Origin: Acanthochromis polyacanthus
Taxonomy: Eukaryota > Chordata > Actinopteri > Pomacentridae
Length of the DNA stretch: 64,000 bases
Assembly (NCBI RefSeq): GCF_021347895.1
Contig: NC_067135.1
Location: 1,647,820-1,711,819 of the forward strand
Direction of reading: 5' to 3'
In this document: positions 46,508 through 57,804 of the stretch, piece after piece
Position numbering within the stretch: position 1 is the first letter of the stretch
How the letters are laid out: each line of letters begins with the position of its first letter
The notes under the pieces: generated by a model
Database searches by the model: none
The model's input: only the letters and a program-made list of their open reading frames with translations
Told to the model about the DNA's origin: nothing
Made by a program: the position numbers and the translations under genes

Positions 46508-47409
46508 ATGAAGACCAAGGAACTATCGAAACAAGTCAGGGACAAAGTTATAGACAAGTACAAGGCAGGGTTGGGTGATAAAAAAATATCCAAATCTTTG
46601 ATGATCCCGAGGAGCACCATCAAATGCATTATAAGCAAATGGAAAGAACATGGCATCACAACAAACTTGCCAAGAGAGGGCCGCCCACCAAAACTCACGG
46701 ACCGAGCGAGGAGAGCATTAACTAGAGACGGAGCACAAAGACCAAAGGTAACCCTGGAGGAACTGCAGAGTTCCACAGTGGCTGGAGTATCTGTCCACAG
46801 GACCACAATAAGCCGTACGCTCCATAGAGCTGGGCTTTATGGAAGAGTGGCCAGAAGAAAGACATGACTTTCAGCTAAAAATGAAACGGCACATTTTGGG
46901 TTTGCAAAAAGGTACATGGGAGACTCCCAAAATGTATGGAGGAAGGTGCTCTGGTCAGATGAGACTAAAATTGAACTTTTTGGTCATCTCATCACACTGA
47001 GAACACATCCCTACAGTGAAGCATGGTGGAGGCAGCATCATGCTGTGGGGATGCTTTTCAGCAGCAGGGACTGGGAAACTGGTCCAAGTCGAGGGAAAGA
47101 TGGATGGTGCTAAATACAGGGATATTCTTGAGCAAAACCTGTACCAGTCTGTAAGAGATCTGGAACTAGGACAGAGAGTCACCTTCCAGCAGGACAAAGA
47201 CCCCAAGCATACTGCGAAAGCAACACTTGAGTGGTTTAAGGAGAAACATATAAATGTGTTGGAAGGCCTAGTCAAAGCCCAGACCTCAATCCGATTGAGA
47301 ATCTGTGGTCAGGAGCTGGAGCAGTTTTCCCATGTAAAATGGGCAAAAATTCCAGTGGAAGATGTGGCAAGCCCATAGAGACTTATCAAAGATGACTTGC
47401 AGCCGTGAT
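46508..47409 (+). pseudogene. Tc1-like transposase, frameshifted
   Basis: The N-terminal 119 residues are open (46508-46867): MKTKELSKQVRDKVIDKYKA, then the helix-turn-helix region (IPRSTIKCIISKWKEHGITT, GRPPKLTDRARRAL). Later parts lie in other frames: VLWSDETKIELFGH (46916 frame) and VTFQQDKDPKHTAKATLEWF (47016 frame). The third catalytic region corresponds to degenerate KAQTSIRLRICGQ, so the Glu motif PIENLW is lost to a frameshift near 47270. Non-functional. Confidence 0.88.
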
Positions 47410-47915
47410 TGCCCAAAAGGTGGCTCGACAGAGTATTGACTTTAGGGGGGTGAATAGTTATGCACACTGATGTTTTCTGTTATTTTGTCCTATTGTTTGT
47501 TTGCTCCACAATAAAAAATAATCACATCTTCTAATTTGTAGGCATGTTCTCTAAATTAAATGATGCAAACCTTCAAACAATTCTTTTAATTCCAGGTTGT
47601 GAGGCGACAAAACATGAAAAATGCCAAGGGGGTGAATACTTTTGCAAGACATTGTATATCATTAAATCTACTAAAGTTACTGTAGATAATCCTCTGATCC
47701 TGAGGAGGTGAGGGGGAAACTTTTTTCCGGATCAATGGTTAAACAGTCACTGATTAATACTGAGTACTTTGAAGAGAACGTCATGTACTTATTTAAGTAT
47801 TGTGTACATGTATCTCCAAAATGTTGATCTAAAGGTCTTCAACTCAAACATGTCAAGTTAATAATGATAGAAATGATTTAAACAGGTCAGAATAAACGGA
47901 TGGACGGTTACTCAC

Positions 47916-48028
47916 TTCTCCAGCAGGGCCAGGGCGGTGTGTGGGTTCACTCTCAGGTATTTACAGGTGGGTTTCCCGTAGTCAGCCAGGTAGGTGGACC
48001 AGTCCCACTGAGTGAACAGATCCAGTAA
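47916..48028 (-). CDS. exoc6b: Exocyst complex component 6B (Sec15-like), penultimate coding exon
   Basis: This is a 113-bp coding exon on the minus strand, encoding 37 residues plus two bases of a Lys codon. It reads LLDLFTQWDWSTYLADYG, then KPTCKYLRVNPHTALALLE. The WDWSTYLADYG and KYLRVNP blocks are hallmarks of the Sec15/EXOC6 C-terminus. The acceptor is cttcatccag just above 48028 and the donor is gtgag (plus-strand ctcac at 47911-47915). The exon begins in phase 0 and ends in phase 2, matching the next exon exactly. The upstream exon, expected at higher coordinates, was not found in the rest of the window, which fits the very long introns known for vertebrate EXOC6B. Confidence 0.92.
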
Positions 48029-50359
48029 CTGGATGAAGACAGAGGAGGAGAGGGTTATTGGAGGTTCTCCACATCATCTCATCAACAACACGTCAGACCT
48101 GAACAGCTTCAAAGCAACACCATCAGGAGCGTTTGGTGGAGGTCAGAGAAATTCACCAAACTATGGATCATGTCTGATCAGTTTTACTCTTTGGTGAGCT
48201 CCAGCCAGAAGACGGTGGATTTTCTGACCTGATCAGCAAATATCCATCCACTTTTTTAAAGTTATACACAAAAACTGCATAGATTTTTTGGGTATTATTG
48301 AAAAAAAATGGAATTATTAAATAAACTACAAAACCAGAGTGAATTATGTGAAAGAAAGCAGCTGATTCTGAGGAGGTTTGTTCAGATTGAGTGGATTTTA
48401 GATGAAGATGGACTTTTGAAGCAGTTTCTCAGTGAACCTTGTGGTAAATAAACAGCAGGAGAAGGGAACAGAGATGATGACCCACATTGTTGCATAACCT
48501 GCCGCTGCCCTGCTGAACTCCAGCTAACAGATTAGAGAGGAACAGGTCGGGCAGGAAACCCTGATCTGCAGACGAGCCCCAGTGAACTCTGGGTAACACC
48601 AAACACTCAGACACAAACCATATGTGAGAGAGGAGAGCAAAACCACATGTGGAGGAGAGAGGGAGGATCAGCAGCCGGAGGAGACGACAGATAAGGAGAG
48701 AGACGAGGAGGTGGAGACGCTGAATATCGAGCAGGAGTTAGAGAAGACTGGAGTTAAAACCTGGAAAATAAATACTTAAAAATAAATAACACAAAATATA
48801 AAGTATATTTTAAAACACCTGACTTACAATAGGAAGTAAAGAGTCAGTGTCTGAAGAAAAAGCTCAGTGAGATGGAGGAACAGCTGGCAGCCCAGAGTCT
48901 GTTGTTTGAGTCCTGTGAGTGTTCAGACTGTCTGAAGGTTCAAACTAACAGGGACAAAAAACGCCAATGTCGAAAAATAATGCCATTTTTTTCAACATGT
49001 CGTGAAAACATGCCATATGATGAAATAATGTAAAATAGGCCACGAAAAACACTATAAATATTTTGTCTGTTTACTATAATTTAATTGTATTTAAAGCAAA
49101 AACCTCTAAAGACTCATTACAGCCAAGATAAAGACACAACTCAGCTGCACCAAATCCACTAATCACTGCACACATTAGCACCATGAGCTAACTGTGGCTA
49201 AAGAAGCACAGTTATTTACTCTAAAGACTTTCTACTGACTTACTCCATTAAGACACTTTCGACTGACATACAACAGCCAAAGTGAATGTCAAAAGCACAA
49301 AGAGAAAGAGTCCAATAGCAAAGGGGCCACAGTAGTGCGGTGGAACCAACCACTGAACGCTGTCTGGGGGAAAGCTGAGATGTGAGTTCAATTCCCATCG
49401 TAGCCGTCGGTCCTCAAGTGAGCTCCCCACTGGGGGGTATTGATCCTCAGGACCAGTGACCCCTTAATTAACTTATTCAGCTGTCAGGGAATCACTGGAC
49501 CAGCTCTCCATCCTATGGGTCTGGTTCTACTGCTCCCTGAGATCTAGCTCAGAGGGATGCTGATGAATGAGGAAAATTCACCTAGCTGTCTCACTGCCTT
49601 CATCCAGACGCCTATCCCTTCTTCCTCCAATAATTAATTTAACCGAGTAGCCACTTTAGTATAGTTAAATTTAATCACCAGTCACGTCTGTTAACGGCAG
49701 CTTCCCCTCTTATGGATCTTGCACTTGGTAAGTTGCGAGGTTTAATTCAGAGGTTATGGACATTTAGACAACCTCTAGGATATGCTTATACCGGGCCGAC
49801 CTGGCCCCCATGATTAGGTAACCTTTCAGAACCTCTACTATTGTTATGCACGCTGTAATCTGACTTTTTACATCCAGAGCTAGATGTATAAGTATTCATT
49901 CAGAGATAAAAAATAGCACTTGCAATTTGTTGTCTTTAATTGCAGAATAATGCTTTATTAAAATATATCTCAGCAGGGCAAAAGCGTAGCCAATAAATCA
50001 TCAGACAAATAGTCAAACATTAGATAATATTCAAACCACTCAATCACAGCTAAGAGACACTTCTACAGAAAAATAACGGAGATAAAGAAGAAGAGAAGCA
50101 GGAAACAAAATGAGTTCAGAAAAAGCAACAGACTGGAGATGGAAAAAAATCTAGAAAAATTAAATGAGCATCCTGACATAAACTGGGGTTTAAACTGATC
50201 AATATTAAACCTAAGCTCCAGATACTAGATCAGAAAGTCCATTTTCCATCTCTGATCACAAGTATTTCAAATATAAGTACTTCATTTTAAATTATTCTAC
50301 ATGTGTAGTTTGTATTACTGTGTTGTACAAATATATAATCAGTGTAGTAAATCTGAGGC
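48029..50359. other. Probable upstream exoc6b intron, mainly unique DNA
   Basis: No further Sec15-like exon was recognised on the minus strand. 48960-49050 has gacaaaaaacgccaatgtcg, aacatgtcgtgaaaacatgc words faintly like the 38-bp satellite. 49310-49440 has a weak tRNA-B-box-like gagttcaattcccatcg. Neither is strong enough to call. Confidence 0.4.
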
Positions 50360-50838
50360 GATTTAAGGTGGTCTGATCCTGTACAGTGCAGATTTAAGGT
50401 GGACTGAATCCGGAACAGTGCAGTGATTTAAGATGGACTGATCCTGTATAGTGTAGTGATTTAAGGTGGACAGATCCCATACAGTGATTTAAGGTGGAGT
50501 GATTCTGTACAGTGCAGTGATTTAAGGTGGATCGATCCTGTATAGTGCACTGATTTAAGGTGGACTGATCCCGTACAGTGCAATGATTTAAGGTGGACTG
50601 ATCCCGTACAGTGCAGTGATTTAAGGTGGACTATCCCATACAGTGCAGTGATTTAAGGTGGACTGCTCTCATATAGTGATTTAAGGTGGACTGATCCCGT
50701 ACAGTGCAGTGATTTAAGGTGGACTGATCCCGTACAGTGCAGTGATTTAAGGTGGACTGATCCCATACAGTGCAGTGATTTAAGGTGGACTGATCCCGTA
50801 CAGTGCAGTGATTTAAGGTGGACTGATCCCGTACAGTG
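50360..50838 (+). repeat. 33-bp minisatellite
   Basis: About 15 units of gatttaaggtggactgatcc plus cgtacagtgcagt, with shortened units (e.g. near 50480 and 50665) and catac/cgtac/tgtat variation. The right half is the more homogeneous. Confidence 0.95.
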
Positions 50839-52020
50839 GGATCAGACCGGTGGAAACGTTACGGGACTACGAGGACTTCTCCACACACACCTGACCCTGG
50901 ATTCACCCTGAACGCTGAGGAGGCAGCAGGTCTGAGTTCACCTCCTGCTGAACTCTTCCTCCTCCTCCTCCTCACCTCACCATGACCTCCTCCTCCTCCA
51001 CACAAACACACATTATTGCTTCCTGCCATTCTTCTGGGGACCAAAACAAAGTGATGCTTTTTCTGCTCCCTTCACTGATCATGTTCTCCTCTCTTTCTCT
51101 AAATATTCTCCATTTCTTTCCCTCTGATCATACTTTCTTTCTCTTCTTATTCTCTTCCTCCTCCTCCCATCTCTCTCTTGTATAGACTAACAATAAAAAA
51201 TGGTAATTTATTGTCCAAATCTTTCCTGTTGTGTTAAATATGAGGTATAATCACAGAAAGAACACATTAATTTACATACAAAAACTGTCCAAAACTACAA
51301 ATAATTCACTCATTTCTCATTTTCCATCTCTCTACTACTTCCAGTCTCTTCTCCCTCTCCTCGTTTTTCCCTCCTTCATTTCCCCTTCGCTGTTTAGCAG
51401 ACTTGTTAATGGTTATTCCGGCTGTGTTCAGGATTTATTTGTTTGGGACCGTGGGGGAATTGCAGTGTTCCCGTTTCTAATGGCCAAACGTCAGGGTCAC
51501 CCAGAATTCATCATGTTTACACTCTGAGCTGAGGATTATGCAACGCTGCAGCGATGAGGGAGAAATATGCGACCAAAACACAGAAACTGGAGATCGTTGA
51601 GGAAGAACCTGGTCAAAATACTTTCACTAATCCTGTCCGGCTCTGGTTCAACCTGACAGGCAGCAGGTCAGAGGTCACTAAAAGCAGCAAAAGTGGATTT
51701 TTATCAGGAATAAAAGGATAAAGGTTCACTCTGATGGCTGTTTACTTTTCTGCTTCCATCCATCAATCATTCATCAATCATCTATCAATCATCCGTCCGT
51801 CCACTCAGACGTCGTTTCGAATAAAGTTTCAGATGAAGGATATTTTCAAGGTTAAGTTCTGTTAAAAACTGACAACAGATCAGTTTTAAATCCATCCAGG
51901 TGTCACAATCTAAAAAATAAATCAGGTTTTATTCATTTTCTCTATAATTCACTTTGAGCATCAGTATTATGGGATGTATAATAGTTTTAATAATTCACAG
52001 TATCAGATGATCCTGGTATC
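50839..52020. other. Non-coding sequence; family B fragment at 51880-51985
   Basis: Contains TCC/CTC-rich pyrimidine tracts (50940-51180, 51330-51400). The family B words ccaggtgtcacaatctaaaa and attatgggatgtataatag lie near the right end. No gene is recognised. Confidence 0.4.
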
Positions 52021-52027
52021 TTCTGTG

Positions 52028-52095
52028 TAAAAATGCTCCTTTCATTGTCTAGAACTTGTTCTGACCAACCACCTATCACACATGCTGATACGATT
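52028..52095 (+). repeat. Dispersed repeat family C, copy 3
   Basis: atgctcctttcattgtctag, tgaccaaccacctatcacac, atgctgatacgat; nearly identical to 8478-8543 and 9290-9355. It directly precedes the third 18-bp array. Confidence 0.75.
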
Positions 52096-52102
52096 TAAAC
52101 AC

Positions 52103-53299
52103 CAACACTTAGACCTCTATGAACATCTAGACCTCTATGAACACTTAGACCTCTATGAACATCTAGACCTCTATGAACACCTACCTAGACCTCTATGAAA
52201 CACCTAGACCTCTATGAAACACCTAGACCTCTATGAACACCTAGACCTCTATGAACACCTAGACCTCTATGAAACACCTAGACCTCTATGAACACCTAGA
52301 CCTCTATGAACATCTAGACCTCTATGAAACACCTAGACCTCTATGAAACATCTAGACCTCTATGAACACCTAGACCTCTATGAACACCTAGACCTCTATG
52401 AACACCTAGACCTCTATGAACACCTAGACCTCTATGAACACCTAGACCTCTATGAAACACCTAGACCTCTATGAAACACCTAGACCTCTATGAACATCTA
52501 GACCTCTATGAACACCTAGACCTCTATGAACACCTAGACCTCTATGAACATCTAGACCTCTATGAACACCTAGACCTCTATGAAACACCTAGACCTCTAT
52601 GAACACCTAGACCTCTATGAACACCTAGACCTCTATGAACACCTAGACCTCTATGAAACACCTAGACCTCTATGAACATCTAGACCTCTATGAACACCTA
52701 GACCTCTATGAACACCTAGACCTCTATGAACACCTAGACCTCTATGAACACCTAGACCTCTATGAACACCTAGACCTCTATGAAACACCTAGACCTCTAT
52801 GAACACCTAGACCTCTATGAAACACCTAGACCTCTATGAACACCTAGACCTCTATGAACACCTAGACCTCTATGAACATCTAGACCTCTATGAAACATCT
52901 AGACCTCTATGAACATCTAGACCTCTATGAACATCTAGACCTCTATGAACACCTAGACCTCTATGAACATCTAGACCTCTATGAAACATCTAGACCTCTA
53001 TGAACATCTAGACCTCTATGAAACATCTAGACCTCTATGAAACATCTAGACCTCTATGAACATCTAGACCTCTATGAAACATCTAGACCTCTATGAAACA
53101 TCTAGACCTCTATGAACATCTAGACCTCTATGAACATCTAGACCTCTATGAAACATCTAGACCTCTATGAACATCTAGACCTCTATGAACATCTAGACCT
53201 CTATGAACATCTAGACCTCTATGAACACCTAGACCTCTATGAACACCTAGACCTCTATGAACACATAGACCTCTATGAACACCTAGACCTCTATGAACA
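52103..53299 (-). repeat. 18-bp minisatellite, array 3
   Basis: About 65 units of tagacctctatgaacacc/atc, the same unit and orientation as array 2. Frequent 19-bp units (tatgaaacacc) break the reading frame. ctctgtg units common in array 2 are absent, so the arrays have evolved separately. Confidence 0.97.
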
Positions 53300-53328
53300 A
53301 TGGTGTCGAGATGTGAACACCATTGTTC
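53295..53328. other. Perfect 12-bp hairpin terminating array 3
   Basis: The arms gaacaatggtgt (53295-53306) and acaccattgttc (53317-53328) are exact reverse complements with a 10-nt loop, cgagatgtga. The left arm overlaps the last minisatellite unit. Confidence 0.8.
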
Positions 53329-53339
53329 CATTAAATAAA

Positions 53340-54460
53340 CTAAAGTAACTGTAGATGAAGAATAAACTAATAAATTTCTCTGCAGCTCAGCTTCAGGTAA
53401 AAATGAAGGATTTTTACTTTTATTTTTCAACCTTTAGTCCAAACCGTCAGTTTAAAGTTCAAAGTTCACCACCGGCAGCAAAGAAAAGCTTCAGCTCATC
53501 GTCTGCTCTGACATCCATCATCAGCTAATCCGTCTTAAACCCTCCTTTAAACTGCCAGTCAACACTTCATGCGTCCGTCTGCAGAATGTTTGAGGTCAGA
53601 AACGACAGAACCAGACTTGTTGGAGGAGGAAAAGCAGGATGGAGCTTCTAGACGGCTGTCAGTCAGCTCTCAGTGAAAGCAGAGAAAGTGGTTTTTAGCT
53701 CCATCACGTCCTTCAGCGAGTTCCTCTCCGTCTGACACCGTCTGTCTGATCAGGGGTAAAAAGGTCACTAAAGGGGCAACAAAGAAAAGGATTGTGTGGG
53801 CAGGTGTCTGTCAGCCTCAGGGTGGTCTGAAGGTTCTCTACGAAAAGATCAAGAACAGCTGAGAACCTGCCCACCGTCAAAATACCGCATTTAAATGCTG
53901 AAATGGATAGAAGACTGAATGGACTCTGAATCATTTGAACATTTTCCTGAACCTACAGACATTAGATGGGATTTTAAGCTCAGCTCTGACTAGTCTGAGC
54001 ACTGCTAGAAAGTGAGAAATTTGAGTAAATGGTGTGAATTTGTCAATTTTATTCCATTTTAATGAGTTGATATGTTGGATTTTAAACCCGTCAGTGGCAG
54101 ACGTTCAAGGTTTCACAGGTTTTTTTCTTATTCTTTATAAAATCTGACGTAATCAGTTTATTTTTGGTGACTTTTTGAAATGAGACATGGAGAAGATTAA
54201 AGTGATTTTAATAAAATACCGAAAGTTTGAGCTGAGAGGTGGTTATTTTTCCACACATGAATACATTCAGAGGCTGTCAGACAGTTGAAAATGTGACATT
54301 TCTTTATGTTTTTTTTTCAGTTTCTAGCTGTTAAATGTTAGAATTCTGGTGACATGTCAAAAAGAAAACAAGCCAGTGGAGAAGTTTTGGGATTCAGAAG
54401 GTTAAAACTGGTGTTCAAAAATGATCAGTAGTTATTGATTCTGCCTGGATGCAAATATAA
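53340..54460. other. Unique non-coding sequence
   Basis: No gene or repeat is recognised; open frames here are short. Confidence 0.35.
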
Positions 54461-54596
54461 CGTCAAAAACAGGACACAATAACAAAAACGAGACACAAAA
54501 TGAAAAAAACAAGACACAAGATGACAATAAGGTGACATAAAATGCCAAAAACGAGAGAAAATGACAAAAATGAGACACAAGATGTACTTTCAAAAC

Positions 54597-54885
54597 AATG
54601 AGTAAAAATCTTCCCCAAAAAATCTTAAAAATATCTGAAGTGATTCCACATATCTCAGTAAAAGTTCTAATATTTTATTTAGGAACATTCAGAAAAAACA
54701 ACAATATTTCAAACAATAGTTTTTCTTTTTTCAGCAGTTCTTTATTGCACCAAAAAAATGTTCAAAAATTTCCCAAAAATGTTGAAAATGTAGAAGTTTT
54801 ACTGTGAAAATACATACATTTTTTTCACATGTTCAAACTTTAAAACGGGTCAATTTGACCTGCAGGACGACATGAGGGTTAAGGT
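54597..54885 (-). mobile_element. Candidate piggyBac-like MITE (inverted)
   Basis: It ends aaaacgggtcaatttgacct, gcaggacgacatgagggtta, with TTAA at the edge. Its other part (aaaaaatcttaaaaatatct, tatctcagtaaaagt) matches 27310-27370. On the minus strand the end reads ttaaccctcatgtcgtcctg. Confidence 0.55.
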
Positions 54886-55328
54886 CATCTTTCCCTTTTC
54901 ATTTAGGGGGGAATTGTGTTTTTATTAATGATGTCGTACTATCTAAAAATCTTTCCATTTACCATGCTGTCAAACAGAAGCTGGAAGCAGAACTTTCTAC
55001 CATCATCTGCAGCAAAGAGGAGTTTACTCTTAACCCAAGAGAGCTTCAGGTCACATCCAGAGGTTATCAGGCAGCTACTGGATCCACTAAACCCTCAGAG
55101 CTTCCTCTAACCGACGCTATCGCTCCATCTGCAGCTACCACTGGAATGAACTTTATCACTAGTTTTACTGTCTGACTGCAGGGCCAACAAGTGTAATTAA
55201 AACCAAAAGTCTCAGAGTGACCACAACACAGAACAACCTCCGTCTACAAACCAGAGAGATGAAAGTCTGGATGTTTTATCGAGGGTTCAGAGGTCAGATG
55301 AACAACAACACTAGTTTGTTCTATTTTT

Positions 55329-55400
55329 TAACCCTCATGTCGTCCCGTCGACCCGGTTTAAAGTTTGAAAATGTGGAAAAAAAAAAAAATTCACAGTGAA
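55329..55400 (+). mobile_element. Fragment of the same MITE family, opposite orientation
   Basis: aaccctcatgtcgtcccgtc, gacccggtttaaagtttgaa, then a poly-A stretch. It faces the copy at 54597-54885. Confidence 0.5.
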
Positions 55401-55429
55401 ATGAATCAGCAATGAACATTATTGTCCTA

Positions 55430-55640
55430 AATGACTCAACATTTCTTCAATGCTGACGCAAAAATTATTCAAAATGACTCAAAAAGGGTCAAAAATGAAT
55501 AAAATCTTCCTGTATGAATGACAGGAAGCATCCACACTGATTAAACATTTGTCTGAATTGACAAACAATTTTCACAATGACACAAAAATTTTCTCAAAAG
55601 ACGAAAATGTCTAAAATAAATCTACAAAGTGCGATTTTGG
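55430..55640. repeat. Degenerate TGACTCAAA-type repeat
   Basis: tcaaaatgactcaaaaaggg, ctaaatgactcaacatttc and similar units precede the duplicated block at 55637. Confidence 0.65.
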
Positions 55641-55826
55641 TTAATTTTCCTAACACGACCGCAGTTCACAAGAGTCATTAAAAGACGTACGAAAAGATAA
55701 AAATATGTAGATTTTTTATGTTTTGACTGTTTCATCCTCTTATAAAAGGTGTGATTTATGGGATTTTTAAAAAAGAAAACCCTCCTTTCAGCCATGTAGG
55801 TGGGTTTTGGTGCTCAGAGGTTTGAA
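55637..55826 (+). repeat. Duplicated block, copy 1
   Basis: It shares with 57805-57994, in order: ttggttaattttcc, gagtcattaaaa, gataaaaata(t/a)gtagat, cctcttataaaaggtgtgat, aaaaaagaaaac. Offset about 2.17 kb. Confidence 0.85.
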
Positions 55827-55839
55827 CTGTGAACTTGTT

Positions 55840-56590
55840 GTTTCGATGCTGAACTCTGAGCTACTTTCCTTACATAAGAAACTTTGACTTCTCCGTCTCT
55901 CACCTCTCCTTCCTCACTGGGCAACCCGCTAAAACAGAGAGAGGCTGAAATGGAAAGGGAAAAAAGAAAGAAAACCTAGAGAGAGCCGGTGGTTCACTCA
56001 GGGGTCTCTGCTGTCAGTTGGACACTATACAGACGGAGAGAGAGGTGAACAGGAGAAAACTCCAAAAGAATGATTAGGGAAATATTAGAGGGCTGCAGGA
56101 GAAGGAGGTCAGGCGGAGGCTAACGCGACGTTACGGAGGAGGAAGAAGGAGTGAGACGATAAAGCAGCTGAAGTCAGAGGCCTGCTGGGAGCCGCTCTGA
56201 TAAAGCAAATAAAGACAGAAGACTCCAAAACAAACAGGCTGCAAACACTGCAGCTTTTAGCTCGCCTCCATTTACATCCACACACTTTTTAGAAAGCTTG
56301 ATTCAACCACAGCCACTTTTCTCAAGTCAATTTGGGCCCAGACACTTTTCAGAGGTTAATTCTGGGCCGAGAGTTCATTTTGGGTTCAAGTAAAGCTTCA
56401 ACCGCCACCGTTTCCTTCACAGCGAATACACTGCTGTCTGTTTTACTTTGACGTGAACTTTTCTATGTGGATTCAGACACTTGTTCAGTAAAGATCTGTG
56501 TTTCCAGACAGTTTTAAAACACCAAAAAAAGACTCTTTCAACTCTGTCGCACTGAAAATGAATGTTAAGTGAACGTAGTCTTGTTCAAAG
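55840..56590. other. Unique non-coding sequence
   Basis: Purine-rich stretch at 55940-56160; no exon is recognised. Confidence 0.35.
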
Positions 56591-56610
56591 TCTTGAATGA
56601 CTACGAAAAT

Positions 56611-57580
56611 GTCTGAAATGACTCCACATCGGTCTGAAATGACTCCACATCGGTCTGAAATGACTCCACATCGGCCTGAAATGACTCCACATCGGCCTGA
56701 AATGACTCCACATCGGTCTGAAATGACTCCACATCGGTCTGAAATGACTCCACATCGGCCTGAAATGACTCCACATCGGTCTGAAATGACTCCACATCGG
56801 CCTGAAATGACTCCACATCGGTCTGAAATGACTCCACATCGGCCTGAAATGACTCCACATCGGCCTGAAATGACTCCACATCGGCCTGAAATGACTCCAC
56901 ATCGGCCTGAAATGACTCCACATCGGTCTGAAATAACTCCACATCGGTCTGAAATGACTCCACATCGGCCTGAAATGACTCCACATCGGTCTGAAATGAC
57001 TCCACATCGGCCTGAAATGACTCCACATCGGCCTGAAATGACTCCACATCGGCCTGAAATGACTCCACATCGGTCTGAAATGACTCCACATCGGCCTGAA
57101 ATGACTCCACATCGGTCTGAAATGACTCCACATCGGCCTGAAATGACTCCACATCGGTCTGAAATGACTCCACATCGGTCTGAAATGACTCCACATCGGC
57201 CTGAAATGACTCCACATCGGTCTGAAATGACTCCACATCGGCCTGAAATGACTCCACATCGGCCTGAAATGACTCCACATCGGTCTGAAATGACTCCACA
57301 TCGGCCTGAAATGACTCCACATCGGCCTGAAATGACTCCACATCGGTCTGAAATGACTCCACATCGGCCTGAAATGACTCCACATCGGCCTGAAATGACT
57401 CCACATCGGCCTGAAATGACTCCACATCGGCCTGAAATGACTCCACATCGGCCTGAAATGACTCCACATCGGCCTGAAATGACTCCACATCGGCCTGAAA
57501 TGACTCCACATCGGCCTGAAATGACTACTCCACATCGGCCTGAAATGACTCCACATCGGCCTGAAATGACTCCACATCGG
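56611..57580 (+). repeat. 21-bp minisatellite open in several frames
   Basis: About 46 units of ctgaaatgactccacatcgg(c/t), one carrying a 3-bp insertion near 57527. Because 21 is divisible by 3 and the unit lacks stops in several phases, open frames of 300-367 residues run through it on both strands (seven-residue repeats such as MTPHRPE and HFRPMWS). There is no start context, splice signal or protein similarity to support coding. Each unit retains one CpG (atcgg). Confidence 0.97.
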
Positions 57581-57594
57581 TCTAAAATTTTCTA

Positions 57595-57800
57595 AATTGC
57601 TTAATATTTGTCCAATAAATAACTCAAAAATGGCCAAAAATGAATATGATTGTCCTAAATGACTCATCATGGGTCCAAAATTAGACAAAAAAGTGAAATA
57701 ATTGTCCTAAATGATTAACATTTTTCCAATAATGACTCAAAAATGGTCAAAAATGAATGTAATTGTTCTAATTAACATTTTGTCCACTAAATGACTCAAA
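57595..57800. repeat. Degenerate TGACTCAAA-type repeat
   Basis: ataactcaaaaatggccaaa, tcctaaatgactcatcatgg units; the likely ancestral form of the adjoining 21-bp array (ctgaaatgactcc). Confidence 0.65.
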
Positions 57801-57804
57801 AATG

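Larger units (their letters stand above)
45537..47654 (+). mobile_element. Decayed Tc1-like transposon in exoc6b intron, with nested MITE
   Basis: It is bounded by TA (45535-45536, 47655-47656). The left end cagtgcgtttcaagaatatt and the right end (minus strand) caatgtcttgcaaaagtatt are imperfect inverted repeats, each followed by caccccc. It is more diverged than the 13.2-kb copy. Removing the 582-bp MITE plus its duplicated 8-mer leaves about 1.53 kb, a normal Tc1 length. Confidence 0.88.
43310..47915 (-). other. exoc6b: exoc6b last intron (4.6 kb)
   Basis: The intron is bounded by a gtgag donor and a ctgcag acceptor, phase 2. It holds unique DNA at 43310-45534 and 47657-47915. Between them lies a decayed Tc1-like element (45537-47654) carrying an hAT-like MITE. 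No other exon is apparent inside. Short open frames at 44545-44943 have no recognisable similarity. Confidence 0.8.

Noticed and set aside
54916..55110. 64-residue plus-strand open frame without recognised repeat
   Set aside because: No known domain, no splice support and short length; it lies between two MITE ends. Left uncalled.
56585..57688. Long open frames of 300-367 residues on both strands
   Set aside because: They are explained by the 21-bp tandem unit, with no initiator context, splice sites, codon bias or known protein similarity.
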